Part shown: in pieces, positions 34,901 through 41,693 of the stretch | How the letters are laid out: each line of letters starts with the position of its first letter | Numbering within the stretch: the first letter of the stretch is position 1 | From: an uncultured Paracoccaceae bacterium | Lineage (GTDB): Bacteria; Pseudomonadota; Alphaproteobacteria; Rhodobacterales; Rhodobacteraceae | NCBI GenBank assembly: GCA_951812615.1 | Contig: CATOSU010000013.1 | Coordinates: forward strand, 1 to 64,000 | Direction: 5' to 3' | Length of the DNA: 64,000 nt | Program-made: the position numbers and the translations under genes | Notes under the pieces: model-generated | Database searches by the model: none | What the model was told of the DNA's origin: nothing | What the model saw: only the letters and a program-made list of their open reading frames with translations

Positions 34901-36517
34901 GTTCTGTCCGTGGCGATCAGCCGTCATGTGCCTCTCGGGGATGCGGTGCACAAGGATCGCGATCTTGTCAGGTCCATTGCCCGGATGCTCGAGGCGGCGG
35001 GATCGGTCGACAGGGAGGAGAGCGCCCGGGTGCGGGGGTTGCGCACGGCTATCTTGGCGTCGCGGCAGGAACCGGAGACCGCAAAGGCGCTCGGAACCGC
35101 CCTGAACGCGGGGCCGCCGCCGGATGCGGACGCGCTGCGCAAGGAGCGCGCCGATGTTCTGGGTCATCTGGGCGGGGCCGGGGAGCGGCTGCCGGAGGGT
35201 CTGGTCGCGCGCATGGGCGCAAGCTTCACGCAGTCGGAGATCTGGGCGCTTTATGAGGCAGCGGAAGAGTTGCCCTCCAGCCTGCCCGCGCTCGATGCGG
35301 GTGCGCGTGCCAACGCGGCCCGTCATCTGGGGCGCGAGGCCGCGCGGCGGCAGGGGCCGCAACAGACACAGCAACAGGAGAGAGACGACATGGCAGAGAC
35401 AGAGACGCGACCCCGCGAGGATATCCGGCACGGGGTGCTGGGCGCGATGCTGGTCAATGACACGACACGGGGAACCTTTGATGATCTCAAGGTGGCCTTC
35501 ACCTTCGATGAAATCCGGGCGCTGAAGGATCCGGCGAAAGCCCTGCCGCAGAGTCTGCCGGACCTGGATCCCGAAGAGCGCCGCTCCATCGCCGCCGCGC
35601 TGGAGGCGGGCCCGGAGGCGCAGGGTGCGCCGGCGGAACCGCCCTTTGTGCCCGACCCGAAATATATCGGCATGGCGTTGCAACTGGCGGTGGCGGTCAC
35701 CGAGCGGGTGGATGGGGAGAATCCGGTTCACCGGCGTGATCTGGTGCGTGACATCCAGACGCTGCTCAAGGCCGCAGACCGGGCGGACGGCCTTGAGCAG
35801 GAGCGCGTGAACGAGGTGGCAACAGCGCTGGCAAAGGAGCGCATCACGCTGGAGACCAAAGTGGCATTGGGCAGGAAGATCGACGGTGAGCAGTTTCTTG
35901 AGCACTTTTTCCGGCACAATCTGAGCGAGCGCAACACGGAAGCCAATCATCCGCTGCACCTGAGCGGGTCACCGGCGGAGAGGGCCTACGATGCCAGTGT
36001 TGGAAAATGGCTGGAAGAGGCTTTCGCGAAGGGCATCCGGCCGACGCGGCCCGAGGCGGCGGTAGCGCGGGTCGCCTGCCTGCCCGATCTGCCGCAAGAG
36101 GCGCAGGGTGTTGTCGAGGCCATGAAGCAGGTGTTCCGGGAGGGATCTCTCGCAAAGCCGGAGGATTTACAGGCGGCGCGCACGGGCTTGCTTGACGAAC
36201 TGGCGACGACGAACGGAATAGGGGTTGTTTCCGAAAAGTTTATGGCGCGGCTCTATAAGAACTTCACGCATCGGGAGGTGCTGGCGCTGGCCCGTTCCGA
36301 TACGGACCTGCCCGCGACACTGCCGAAGATCGATGCCGGGCGCCGCGCTGACATCGCCCGGGGCCTGAAGGGGGTCAGCAATGATATGATGGTATCCACT
36401 ACCGCTGGTACGCCTGGTGCAATGCCGCCAAGTCGCTTGGATTTGGCCTCAATCCGGAGCGGTCGCGCGGGCGCGGCATGGGCATGGAGATGTGAGGTTG
36501 GAGCGCGACAGGCATAA
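25862..36517 (+). CDS. Giant primase/helicase protein with four ATPase modules
   Basis: An open frame of about 3,550 codons. In order: a DUF7146/toprim-type primase part (AEELFRVAFGEPARPGAREW, then LVIAEGPESAL near residue 210); a TraA-like SF1 helicase (GHAGTGKT near 349, FLMDEAGM, VHKAQGM near 837); a second ATPase (GPGGSGKT near 1111, VVILDDAQG); a third, helicase-like (GHAGTGKT near 1685, FFMDKAGM, VHKSQGM near 2019); a fourth (GGTGSGKT near 2297, LVILDDAG); and a C-terminal region with two related helical repeats (from about 3000). Modules 3-4 repeat 1-2. In module 3 the Walker B Glu is Lys. It would unwind and prime DNA during transfer. The start is uncertain: GTG 25862 overlaps the relaxase end, and a fusion with it is possible. 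The last 45 codons look foreign. Confidence 0.75.
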   Translation: MGGGGGGASGRDGSGRDRGSVALKGGASVRERGPSAAVVREALSARAEELFRVAFGEPARPGAREWRAKENAGLAMQMQGHKRGLWHDHTAGAGGDLLDLVAVAWCGLSSARDDFPKVLEEASRGITDLPGDGLGYLPPVPGAGVLHPGHGALVVWARDDEGRLQGGQRILIDAEGRKAAVDVAKPSFGAIAGLPARFPAREVTPGSAQDPLVIAEGPESALSIRAATGLETWAVFGVSGWKSAPVPLDREVILAPDRDAPDSPAGRAFRAAVAHHLGRGCRLKVALAPEETGSKRDLNDTLKTRGAFAVLGAIGAAREVVRWLPGELNAGQRAAAAAMLGPDRLTLVKGHAGTGKTFTLGAVAEAWQARGVRVLAGAPSAKATQALGEIAGVEAATLAAWESRWARGEAQVDGPFVFLMDEAGMVGLEQWSRIGARVAVMGGKLIAVGDPDQLQPVSDLSGWLAAERAGGAVPVMDMVIRQKDAGTRAAVAGLARGGSERVEGLRHFMGSVEPLPPSPEVTRLWAGSRASGETCLAVAPSSPEVWALNDALRAVGLARGWIDTGHRETIHVRRWQGMGKTRRSEVVAIPVAPGDRVMLMREDNETGIAANTLGTIVAVSDAGLSVRFDGLADPVTLARDEILDIDYGYAATGWRAQGMGVDHALATKTARSHTPSKAGRVTEIDPPDAVDGVAAAWAADAALRPEASRIALAATNADVRALNDAIRARLRAPEGGDPAGDDPLAEPPNGMRIMIERVDRAGNEGAGSRERVEIVLSPGDRVMLTRPLPEFDLPRSGFGTVLSVGPGRLRLAMDGRAAPVEIDPGAFVHLDYGFAATVHKAQGMTVDESYVLPHRRMDCHSVYVALSRHRERVRVFARSGHLDRAEQLIDLGQRSPDAVAEAPRRRGLRSMVPLPGTAILERRPDWTGPGHVVGAGDFAGDRHLMSVGTRIAGLLAADHTGDDPLLAADVEDPQDYTREPTGVIDDLVRRNGVIRAEEVAGVLACQVSDPETFLRLFHAAMAHKDLVSLPGSRSQESDEPWVYTTGAQLEAELAALDRGMRLAAAGGEAGDVLPEAGPEAEPQIPDIPDLSGDQLRAVAHARGAGGVRIIAGPGGSGKTRAVAALARSGREAGRIVTVIAPTQAGCAALAAEGVEAITPGAFFSDPVLAREAGSPDRVVILDDAQGLGIDHAEVMMARCAGLSAKLVAFINPERRGAPVFRTLADRLGVARLTGLHGVEGAHREIVEGLRTGGGVAERALRSLAERGQLTATGTAEAAFAAVAKAYVADRSSDRLALAWSRADADRLTAAIRARLDATDPARASFVAAEHGGLKGLKPGDIIRFAAPGAYGKPSVAGKAGDNLPAEQGAPIRRGDVAEVLGAAEGGGLRLRITGEDGTREIAVAPEGPGTASRALPPWRFAFASTIAAAAGRRHESVHVLLSPGMDREVVATAALVARDRVRMALPVDPVRLDAALVKLAARERHPRSVLDHGFDPGRAAKAAARRGPPEVLPVPDPVALSMEDTEGLSPVEVAALTRVPTVSRSRAEAGRANRAFLKEHPDHAVVLVAADRPVFTQADLRQALRARLGQEVSEARLRRLGDRAMRSRALLRLERSAPDGSPQYMTTARAALARDAARDARALAGETFAPGAGPVLRPDALGALNHAQRLAAEAMLDDARLTLVQGHAGTGKTHTLRAAAEAWRARGVAVLAGAPSGKAVSELAGIAGVEAATLAAWEARWAKGERPGDGGFVFFMDKAGMVGAGAWSRIQGRIRALGGKLIAVGDPDQLQPVSDIPGWAIAERASGAGAVVIDTVRRQSEMMDAQATEALARGGDNAASAIRHYDSKGALRLTPEVLADPIGAIARDYYSETFRPSETGSGGSVPKTGPEDDPPVPVRSRIALAYTNRDVHALNDRIRAEAVARGVVDPASLRRYGTISRELREGAGVKTVRVPLEIGVGERIMLRAPHPELGLARSSFGTVRETREGEIGVRFDGRDGEMTLDLESFRDIDYGYAATVHKSQGMTADAVFVLPHRQMHRHAAYVALSRHRAHLAVYGRVGHMECAADLVGLAQAAGHLDMDLPGDAERSPGGMVPGAEGLGLSGRADWRVSGVEMTRVGFAGDAELMGIAERRAGLMAATWRRGGDPVAGEDPRGYARHPQRVIDDLIARRSVIRAEDVADRLSRAVPDPETFLRLFRAAMSHPDLIALGEPQPGPEKADGPSRARVYTTKAQLAAELDAVDCGVRLALAGAPERAPRVKQVDRVLKLAGARLGPDQVAALGHALAPGRLRLVRGGTGSGKTRLAGEIAAGHAAAGWQVLAVAPGGAGLDRLRAVGVARPRTLARFLGETEGAAPKVALDPATLVILDDAGRLGGREATALLQRIEASGAKLVACLDEGTDVALEAGPVFRALETRVGAARLVRNRRHVGYIAEVLDGLEAGGARAEAAAVDLDEIGLVQSVGTAWEALRQVAQDYVEDEIDDRIALAWSRADADRLTRGIRAEYDRVLPERAAFAADEAGPLEGLVPQDRIRFMGSTPWVREARGTRGTGERAVPPLRAGERAVVLGRDEKTGGLVLAVGEGPGEAREVVLTRDMAGIPEWRFAFAGTIHVELGRAQGSVHLLAAPGMNRQVLASAIALHEREFHMVAPCAQGRVQEMLLRIARRDAGASSVLDYGFDPAMGAREALRGHSTEARPDGDIATAMRWFGEMTGLGFAPDSAPLSAGVGAEVLAEVIGAAALREGAAPEGAARDAVAEMVRSLSDPRAWRKVLRQLPGNVPVLADREADRIAGADHEGRLLSVGRMLARGAQVAEALGEARLAGLFRDGLTLYGKRAEMARAEGRLAELLPGPGDAERFPDPRVRREAEKAKAMRRSRPRSQRSGARALFAGVHPDASDEQVAREALALWGLGPSARAGTRPRAYAAAVAKRREAARKAEMAVAGDLELSPAKTVSAETARGRDIREEPGSERIESDVVAPDYVRAAVEGPGGPWGGGAEPTPRRATEDLALVLSVAISRHVPLGDAVHKDRDLVRSIARMLEAAGSVDREESARVRGLRTAILASRQEPETAKALGTALNAGPPPDADALRKERADVLGHLGGAGERLPEGLVARMGASFTQSEIWALYEAAEELPSSLPALDAGARANAARHLGREAARRQGPQQTQQQERDDMAETETRPREDIRHGVLGAMLVNDTTRGTFDDLKVAFTFDEIRALKDPAKALPQSLPDLDPEERRSIAAALEAGPEAQGAPAEPPFVPDPKYIGMALQLAVAVTERVDGENPVHRRDLVRDIQTLLKAADRADGLEQERVNEVATALAKERITLETKVALGRKIDGEQFLEHFFRHNLSERNTEANHPLHLSGSPAERAYDASVGKWLEEAFAKGIRPTRPEAAVARVACLPDLPQEAQGVVEAMKQVFREGSLAKPEDLQAARTGLLDELATTNGIGVVSEKFMARLYKNFTHREVLALARSDTDLPATLPKIDAGRRADIARGLKGVSNDMMVSTTAGTPGAMPPSRLDLASIRSGRAGAAWAWRCEVGARQA

Positions 36518-36579
36518 CCAAAAAAGCATTCCGTTCAGGAGACCGCCTGTGTGCGGACAATATACAGGGAGGGTGGATT

Positions 36580-37338
36580 TTGCCCCAGAAGACTGACATC
36601 GAGTGGACCGACGCGACGTGGAATCCAGTAACGGGCTGCGTCAAGGTTGGCCCGGGCTGTGACCATTGCTATGCTGAGCGCTTTGCGGAGAGATGGCGCG
36701 GAATTCCGCATCATCCGTATGAGCAGGGTTTCGACCTGCGTCTTTGGCCTGCAAGGCTGAAGCAACCTTCCATCTGGAAAAAGCCACGCATGATCTTTGT
36801 GAACTCAATGAGTGATCTGTTTCAGAAGGAGGTTGATCGCGGATTTATCAATCAGGTTTTTGATGTGATGGAAAGCGTTGACTGGCATGTCTACCAGGTC
36901 CTCACCAAGCGCAGTTCCCTGATGCTCCGATATGTTCAGGAGCGGTATGGAGGCAGTAGACTTCCCAACCACATATGGCTGGGTGTGTCCGTCGAGGATG
37001 CAGCCCACACGGGCCGAATTCGTCACCTCAAGGCGATAAACTCCAAGGCGCGGTTCGTTTCTTTCGAGCCATTGCTCAATACGGTGGGTGACGTTGATCT
37101 GACTGGAATCGCATGGGCGATAGCGGGAGGCGAAAGCGGCCCTGGTGCCCGGCGGATGCGGCAGGAATGGGCTGTCGAAATCCGGGATATCTGCCAACGG
37201 GATGGCGTTGAGTTTTTCTTCAAGCAATGGGGCGGCCCCCGTCCGAAATCAGGGGGGCGGGCTCTTGATGGTGTGGAGTGGAACGGATTCCCCTGGAAGA
37301 TCGTTCCCGCCCCTATTCTGGAGCAGATTCGACAATAA
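36580..37338 (+). CDS. Phage Gp37/Gp68-family three-Cys-motif protein (DUF5131)
   Basis: 252 residues beginning TDIEWTDATWNPVTGC. The cluster C-x6-C-x2-C (GCVKVGPGCDHCYAERF) defines the family and resembles the iron-sulphur motif of radical-SAM proteins. MSDLFQKEV, WLGVSVED and AGGESGPGARRM are other hallmarks. It starts with TTG after GGGAGGG. It is paired with the TcmP gene 15 bp downstream, as in many genomes; together they are thought to form a phage- or defence-related modification system, but the reaction is unknown. Base composition is visibly lower in GC than the genes before it. Confidence 0.85.
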   Translation: MPQKTDIEWTDATWNPVTGCVKVGPGCDHCYAERFAERWRGIPHHPYEQGFDLRLWPARLKQPSIWKKPRMIFVNSMSDLFQKEVDRGFINQVFDVMESVDWHVYQVLTKRSSLMLRYVQERYGGSRLPNHIWLGVSVEDAAHTGRIRHLKAINSKARFVSFEPLLNTVGDVDLTGIAWAIAGGESGPGARRMRQEWAVEIRDICQRDGVEFFFKQWGGPRPKSGGRALDGVEWNGFPWKIVPAPILEQIRQ

Positions 37339-37353
37339 ACGACTGGAACGGGC

Positions 37354-38598
37354 ATGGCCAAAACCGAATACGATTGGGAGAACGGGGCGGAACTCAAGGC
37401 GCATACGGCGCGGAAGCTGAAGATTTTGCGCGGCTATTTTGAACAATATTTGCGGGTCAGATGCCGTATCCCACAGCAAACGCGCTTCAAGTTCGCCATT
37501 GTTGACGGATTTGCTGGAGGCGGCCGCTATAAGAACGGTGAACCTGGGTCACCTGTTATATTTTTGGAAATTCTGGACCGTCTCTCCCGGGAGATAAACG
37601 TCACGCGCGCGGCCCAGGGCATGCCTGCTTTGGAATTTGGGTGCCGGTTTATCGTCAATGACGCCAAACCGAACGTGATGCGGATGTTACAGGAAAATCT
37701 GGCACCGCTCCTGGCTGCCGCGAAGGAGCGGGCACCTCATCTTGTCATGGATGTGAAGTATATGAATCTGCCGTTCGAACAAGCCTACCCCCAAATTCGC
37801 GAATCCTTGCTTCACGATGGCTTTAAGAACGTGCTCTTCAATCTGGATCAATGCGGCGACATCAATGTTCATATGGCGACGCTGAAAGATATTCTTGAGA
37901 CGTTCCGTCCTTCATGCGAAATTTTCCTGACCTTCGCGATCCAGACACTTTTGACCTATCTTCAGCGCAATAATCGTAAAAAGCTGCAAGCTCGCCTTCG
38001 GCACCTCGACCTCAACGCCGATAATCTGGCCCCTCTGGATCGAATAATAAGCAAGGATGAATGGCTGGGCACCGCCGAGAAAATCGTTTTTGATTCTTTC
38101 CAGAGTCATGCATCGTTCGTGAGCCCCTTCTCACTCAATAACCCTGAAGGTTGGCGGTACTGGCTGATCCATTTTTCGAACGTGCACAGAGCGCGCCAGG
38201 TTTACAATGACGTTCTGCATGCCAATGCCAGTCATCAGGTACATTTCGGGCGATCCGGCTTAAGTCTCAACATGTTCGCCTTCGATCCCGACAAGGAAGG
38301 AAAGATGTATCTCTTTAAGCAAGACGACAGAAACCACGCCAAAAATGAGCTCGCCGAAGACATTCCGCGATTGATCGAGCGCTCTGGCGACACCATGAGT
38401 GTCAGCGATTTTTACGAAAGCGCATACAATCTGACGCCGGCGCATTCTGATGACATCAAGTCCGCGATGTTTCTCAATCCTGATCTGGAAGTGCTCACTC
38501 CTGCCGGTTGTTCCCGGCGTAAACCCCACACCATTACCGTCAACGATACCCTGCAATTGCAGCGCCAGAAATCGTTTCACATCCTTTGGAAATCCTGA
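37354..38598 (+). CDS. tcmP: Three-Cys-motif partner protein TcmP
   Basis: 414 residues of the TcmP family, named for its constant pairing with the three-Cys-motif protein upstream. The N-terminal AIVDGFAGGGRYKNGEPGSP is the family signature and resembles a Rossmann methyltransferase motif I; VLFNLDQCGD is the later acidic motif. The C-terminal part has a winged-helix look (TMSVSDFYESAYNL). The gene is complete and is the last of the cassette. The biochemical role is unproven. Confidence 0.82.
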   Translation: MAKTEYDWENGAELKAHTARKLKILRGYFEQYLRVRCRIPQQTRFKFAIVDGFAGGGRYKNGEPGSPVIFLEILDRLSREINVTRAAQGMPALEFGCRFIVNDAKPNVMRMLQENLAPLLAAAKERAPHLVMDVKYMNLPFEQAYPQIRESLLHDGFKNVLFNLDQCGDINVHMATLKDILETFRPSCEIFLTFAIQTLLTYLQRNNRKKLQARLRHLDLNADNLAPLDRIISKDEWLGTAEKIVFDSFQSHASFVSPFSLNNPEGWRYWLIHFSNVHRARQVYNDVLHANASHQVHFGRSGLSLNMFAFDPDKEGKMYLFKQDDRNHAKNELAEDIPRLIERSGDTMSVSDFYESAYNLTPAHSDDIKSAMFLNPDLEVLTPAGCSRRKPHTITVNDTLQLQRQKSFHILWKS

Positions 38599-38659
38599 CA
38601 CTCCCTGCTGAATCGAGTTCAGGGTCTCATTTCACTTTCCACAAATTGGTTTGAAGCCT

Positions 38660-38743
38660 CCGACTTCAGTCGGATAAATATACAACTTTGCGCCGAAGGC
38701 GCTCATTCCACTGAACCCTCTGACTTTAGTCGGAGGAGGTTCA
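38660..38743. repeat. Two related palindromes after tcmP
   Basis: CCGACTTCAGTCGG (38660-38673) and a longer hairpin at 38712-38743 whose tips are TGAACC and GGTTCA around TGACTTTAGTC. They are similar in sequence. The form resembles the folded ends of IS200/IS605-type elements, so they may be remains of one, or a terminator without a T run. Confidence 0.5.
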
Positions 38744-38786
38744 GATGGGCCATGTGATCAAATTGGATTGGTCTTGAGGTACCGTG

Positions 38787-39482
38787 TCAGGCTTTCAGCA
38801 CATCGGCGAGCAGGGCGCGTTTTTGTGCGGGTTGCTGTTCGGTTCCCAGAAACCCGTCCAGTTCGTCGCGGATGAGCGCGTCGAGACCGGGCAGGGCCGC
38901 GCGGCGGTCGAGGGCCCATGCGCCGAGCATGATCTGCCGTCTTGTGCGGTCGCGCCGGGCCTGTTCCCGGGTGATCCCGGCTTCTCCGGGCGGGGCGCTC
39001 CCCGATGCAAGCGTATCGAGAAAGCCTTCCATGAAGGCGCTGTTGCGCGCTGCCGTTGCCGCCGAGGGGTGACCGGCGATATGGGCCTCGATGTCAGACC
39101 TGAACCCATCGAAGAGATCGGGCTTGTGGCGGAACTGCGCCACAAGAAACCCGCCGAGGATGACCTTGCGGCGGGCCTTTTCGGTGCGGCCTGCCTTCTG
39201 CGCGCGCTTCCTGATCCCGGAAAGCCGGTCGGTGAGCCGGGCAAAGGATGAGAGCGGCGGGCTCGCGCGCTCGATGGTGTCCCGGAACATTTCCACGAGC
39301 TGGGGCGCCGTCAGCCGCCGCCGGAAATACCCTGCTTTCCGTGCCGCCACGAGCAGGCGCTGCTCCTCACGGTCGCGGACGCGCGCGATCTCGGCCTCGA
39401 GCGCGGCGACCTGCTGACCGGGGTCCGGTTTCCGGCTTTTGGTGCTGGATTCTGATGCGGCCTTTTTGGGTGGTTGGGTCAT
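38787..39482 (-). CDS. Possible mobilisation accessory protein (unknown)
   Basis: 231 residues. A disordered basic start (MTQPPKKAASESSTKSRKPD) precedes a coiled coil with RDREEQRLLVAARKAGYFRR. Two segments of similar pattern follow: KARRKVILGGFLVAQF and RTRRQIMLGAWALDRR. Such RR-x-x-LG-G segments recall small relaxosome proteins (TraC/TraD, MobC type), but I cannot assign a family with confidence. ATG 39482 has GAGG 8-9 nt upstream. Confidence 0.5.
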   Translation of the reverse strand: MTQPPKKAASESSTKSRKPDPGQQVAALEAEIARVRDREEQRLLVAARKAGYFRRRLTAPQLVEMFRDTIERASPPLSSFARLTDRLSGIRKRAQKAGRTEKARRKVILGGFLVAQFRHKPDLFDGFRSDIEAHIAGHPSAATAARNSAFMEGFLDTLASGSAPPGEAGITREQARRDRTRRQIMLGAWALDRRAALPGLDALIRDELDGFLGTEQQPAQKRALLADVLKA

Positions 39483-39704
39483 ATCGGATCCTCGTCGTCT
39501 TGCGTTGCGGCGCTTCCCCGACCTGGCCGGGGCTGCACAGGCGACATCCCTTGCAAATGTCGCGCTGCACGCTGTTGGCTGATTGAATTGCGCCAGCATG
39601 TCTCGAAGGGTTTTTACGTGATGCGGAAGACGCTCAGTTCAAAAGCTCTGTCCGACCGCCTCCCAGGCACCGGCAACGGCGCCGCGCAGATCATTCTGTA
39701 GGGT

Positions 39705-39760
39705 GACAAAAGTCTTTGGGTATCCGGACTATTCCGGACTATCCCGGACTATTCCGGATA
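39705..39760. repeat. Four 10-bp tandem repeats beside a GACAAAAGTC motif
   Basis: 39721-39760 is four near-identical decamers (consensus ATTCCGGACT), each containing CCGG. They follow GACAAAAGTCTTTGGG at 39705-39720, a motif also found at 55390 and, inverted, twice at 56480-56518. Repeats every 10 bp lie on one face of the helix, as protein-binding arrays do. Confidence 0.7.
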
Positions 39761-39835
39761 GAATTGCCGAACGGTCATAAAATCAGGGCTTTGGGCGCCT
39801 CGTGCAGCGCGGCCGTGATCGCGGTCTCGGATTCG

Positions 39836-40133
39836 CCCGCGCCATAAGTTTTTCAGAATCGGCGCGTTTCGGGGGGTGCGAACCCGCTGGAAACGGTGAT
39901 TTTGCCGCTGATTTCGGGCGCTGCGAAACAGCCGGATTTTCCAGGCGTTTCGGGGGTGGCGTTTTTCGGGCTTCCGGGGCATCCGCAGCCGCGATGATCT
40001 GCCCTTGCAAGGGGTGTGCAGGCCCCCTGCAAGACGCTTGCAACGGATGTGCGGGTGTCAGTTGTAGAGCCTGTCGTAGCCGAGGAACGAGTCGTCCTCG
40101 TATCGGTCGGTAATGTTGCCTTCCACGTCGCGC
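39836..40133. repeat. 300-bp dispersed repeat, copy 1
   Basis: Closely similar to 55521-55823, same orientation. On the minus strand its right part (40058-40133) holds the last 25 or so codons of a gene, ending GNITDRYEDDSFLGYDRLYN and a stop; the rest is non-coding and includes CTTGCAA/TTGCAAG dyads. Copy 2 keeps more of that gene but has lost the stop. Confidence 0.85.
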
Positions 40134-40235
40134 CGCGCGGACGAGCGCGGACGGGGCGGCGATCAGGCGGTCTCCGCGCAGCTTGCGGGCGCGGGCCACG
40201 GGATCGGCTGTCCGGTATGACTCGTACGGGCGCGC

Positions 40236-41003
40236 TCAGACCTCCATGCCGGCGGCTGCAGCGGCGATATCGTCGGGTGTGATTGCCGTCCGCCCATCGG
40301 CGCGGGCGATCATGAAGGCGCGGGCCATGAGCCGGCGCAGCGCGTGCATCCCCCCGGGCGCGGCGACAGCAGCCCGGGCCGCCTTGCGTTCGGATGCCGA
40401 GGGGGCGCGGTCCAGCACAGATGCCAGCAGCGCACTCACATCGGCCGCGCCCGGCACGCCCAGGCCCACCCGTACACCGATCCGGCCCGTGACCTGCGGG
40501 CAGCGCCCGAGCGTCATGCGCAAGGTCTCGTCGCCAATGAGCGCCAGGCCGCAGCCCGAGAGATCGCGCAGACCGCGCAGCGCATCGATGAGCCGGGCGG
40601 AGAGATGCTGCGCCTCGTCGATGGCCAGAAGCGCGTGGCGGCCCTCGAGGCGCGCCAGGATCGCCTCCTCGGCCTCCAGCGCGGAGACAAAGCGCCCGCC
40701 CGCCCCGAGGCCGCGCGCGATGCGCCCGTAAAGGCCCGCCAGCGAGGTGATGGCGCAGGTCACCGTCAGCACGGTGACCTGCGCGCGCGCGGCTGCAAAA
40801 CGTTTGAGCGCCCAGGACTTGCCCGCACCCGAGCGGCCATGGATCAGCACCACGTCACCGGTGGCCTGGGCATGGGCCAGTGCCGCCATTATTTCTTCGG
40901 TCAGGCCCAGCCCTGCATGGGTATCGAGACCGGCGGGCGTCAGCGTCAGGGCGCGCGCCTCGGTGCGGGTGTCCAGCCAGGACTGCGCCTTGCGGGTCAC
41001 CAT
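40236..41003 (-). CDS. MuB/TniB-like AAA ATPase
   Basis: 255 residues of the ATPase type that helps DDE transposases choose targets (MuB, TniB, TnsC-like). Walker A is HGRSGAGKSW, Walker B ALLAIDEAQHL, and LTLIGDE-like LALIGDETL follows. The frame is intact. No partner MuA-type transposase remains in the window, and its surroundings are decayed, so it is probably a stranded part of a Mu-like element. Confidence 0.7.
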   Translation of the reverse strand: MVTRKAQSWLDTRTEARALTLTPAGLDTHAGLGLTEEIMAALAHAQATGDVVLIHGRSGAGKSWALKRFAAARAQVTVLTVTCAITSLAGLYGRIARGLGAGGRFVSALEAEEAILARLEGRHALLAIDEAQHLSARLIDALRGLRDLSGCGLALIGDETLRMTLGRCPQVTGRIGVRVGLGVPGAADVSALLASVLDRAPSASERKAARAAVAAPGGMHALRRLMARAFMIARADGRTAITPDDIAAAAAGMEV

Positions 41004-41369
41004 GGGATTGTCCCCCTCGTAACTGTCGGCGAGCCGGGGTCATCACGCCGCCCTCCTGAACGCTGGTGCTGGCCGGGATGCGGGCGCGATGCAAAACGGC
41101 CGTCGTCATTTTGACCATGTCCTGCTTGAGCATGTCCCACGCCAGCTTGCGCACGCAAATCGCGTCCATGACGGAGAGGCCGTCGAGATGAAGGGCAACC
41201 TCGACCGACAGGGGCCCGAGATCCGGCGGTATCTGCCCTCCGCGCTTCGGGGGCGTCGGAGTGTCCTTTCCCGAGGGGGGACCGCAGGCATCACGCCACC
41301 CGCCCGGTGCGGCGGCGGCCTCGACCCCGGGCGCACAGGGCGCACAGAGCGCACAGAGCACCTCCCGTT
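41004..41369 (-). other. Decayed coding stretch upstream of the MuB-like gene
   Basis: A minus-strand segment at about 41040-41240 reads like protein (SVEVALHLDGLSVMDAICVR, then KLAWDMLKQDMVKMTTAVLH) but has no stop before it runs far into the ATPase gene and no clear start. It probably is the tail of a lost gene of the Mu-like element. Confidence 0.4.
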
Positions 41370-41693
41370 CCAGCGTGGCCCCGTTTTCCGGAGGGATTGA
41401 CAACAGGTCCGCCCGGGCCACGCGCGGACCAGCCGGGCCCCTTGAGACACGCTGCGAACCCGTGGCCTGACGTCGCCCGGGGCCGGTGCCGGGCGCAGGG
41501 CGCGCCGCATCGATGCCTTCAAACCGCCAAAGGCCCTGCACCGGATCTCGAAGGCCGGGGCCTTCTCGATCAAGGCGCGAGACAGATTGCAAGAGGGTGG
41601 ACGGCCATGATGGTCCGTCCATCTCATGACCAGCGCTGCGCGATCCAGGCTGGCAAGGCCCGCGCTCTCCTGTTTGAGTGCCGGACCGCTCAT
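41370..41693 (-). pseudogene. DUF2924 gene fragment
   Basis: The first 108 or so residues fit DUF2924: LASLDRAALVMRWTDHHGRP, ALIEKAPAFEIRCRAFGGLK and GARLVRAWPGRT. The downstream part is replaced by unrelated sequence. Its start overlaps the preceding DUF3489-like stop by 4 bp. DUF2924 and DUF3489 genes usually precede a large serine recombinase in prophage-like elements; here that gene is missing, although a recombinase scrap lies at 52946-53216. Confidence 0.6.

Noticed and set aside
39721..39760. CRISPR-like array.
   Set aside because: The units are 10 bp tandem repeats without spacers and no cas genes occur in the window.
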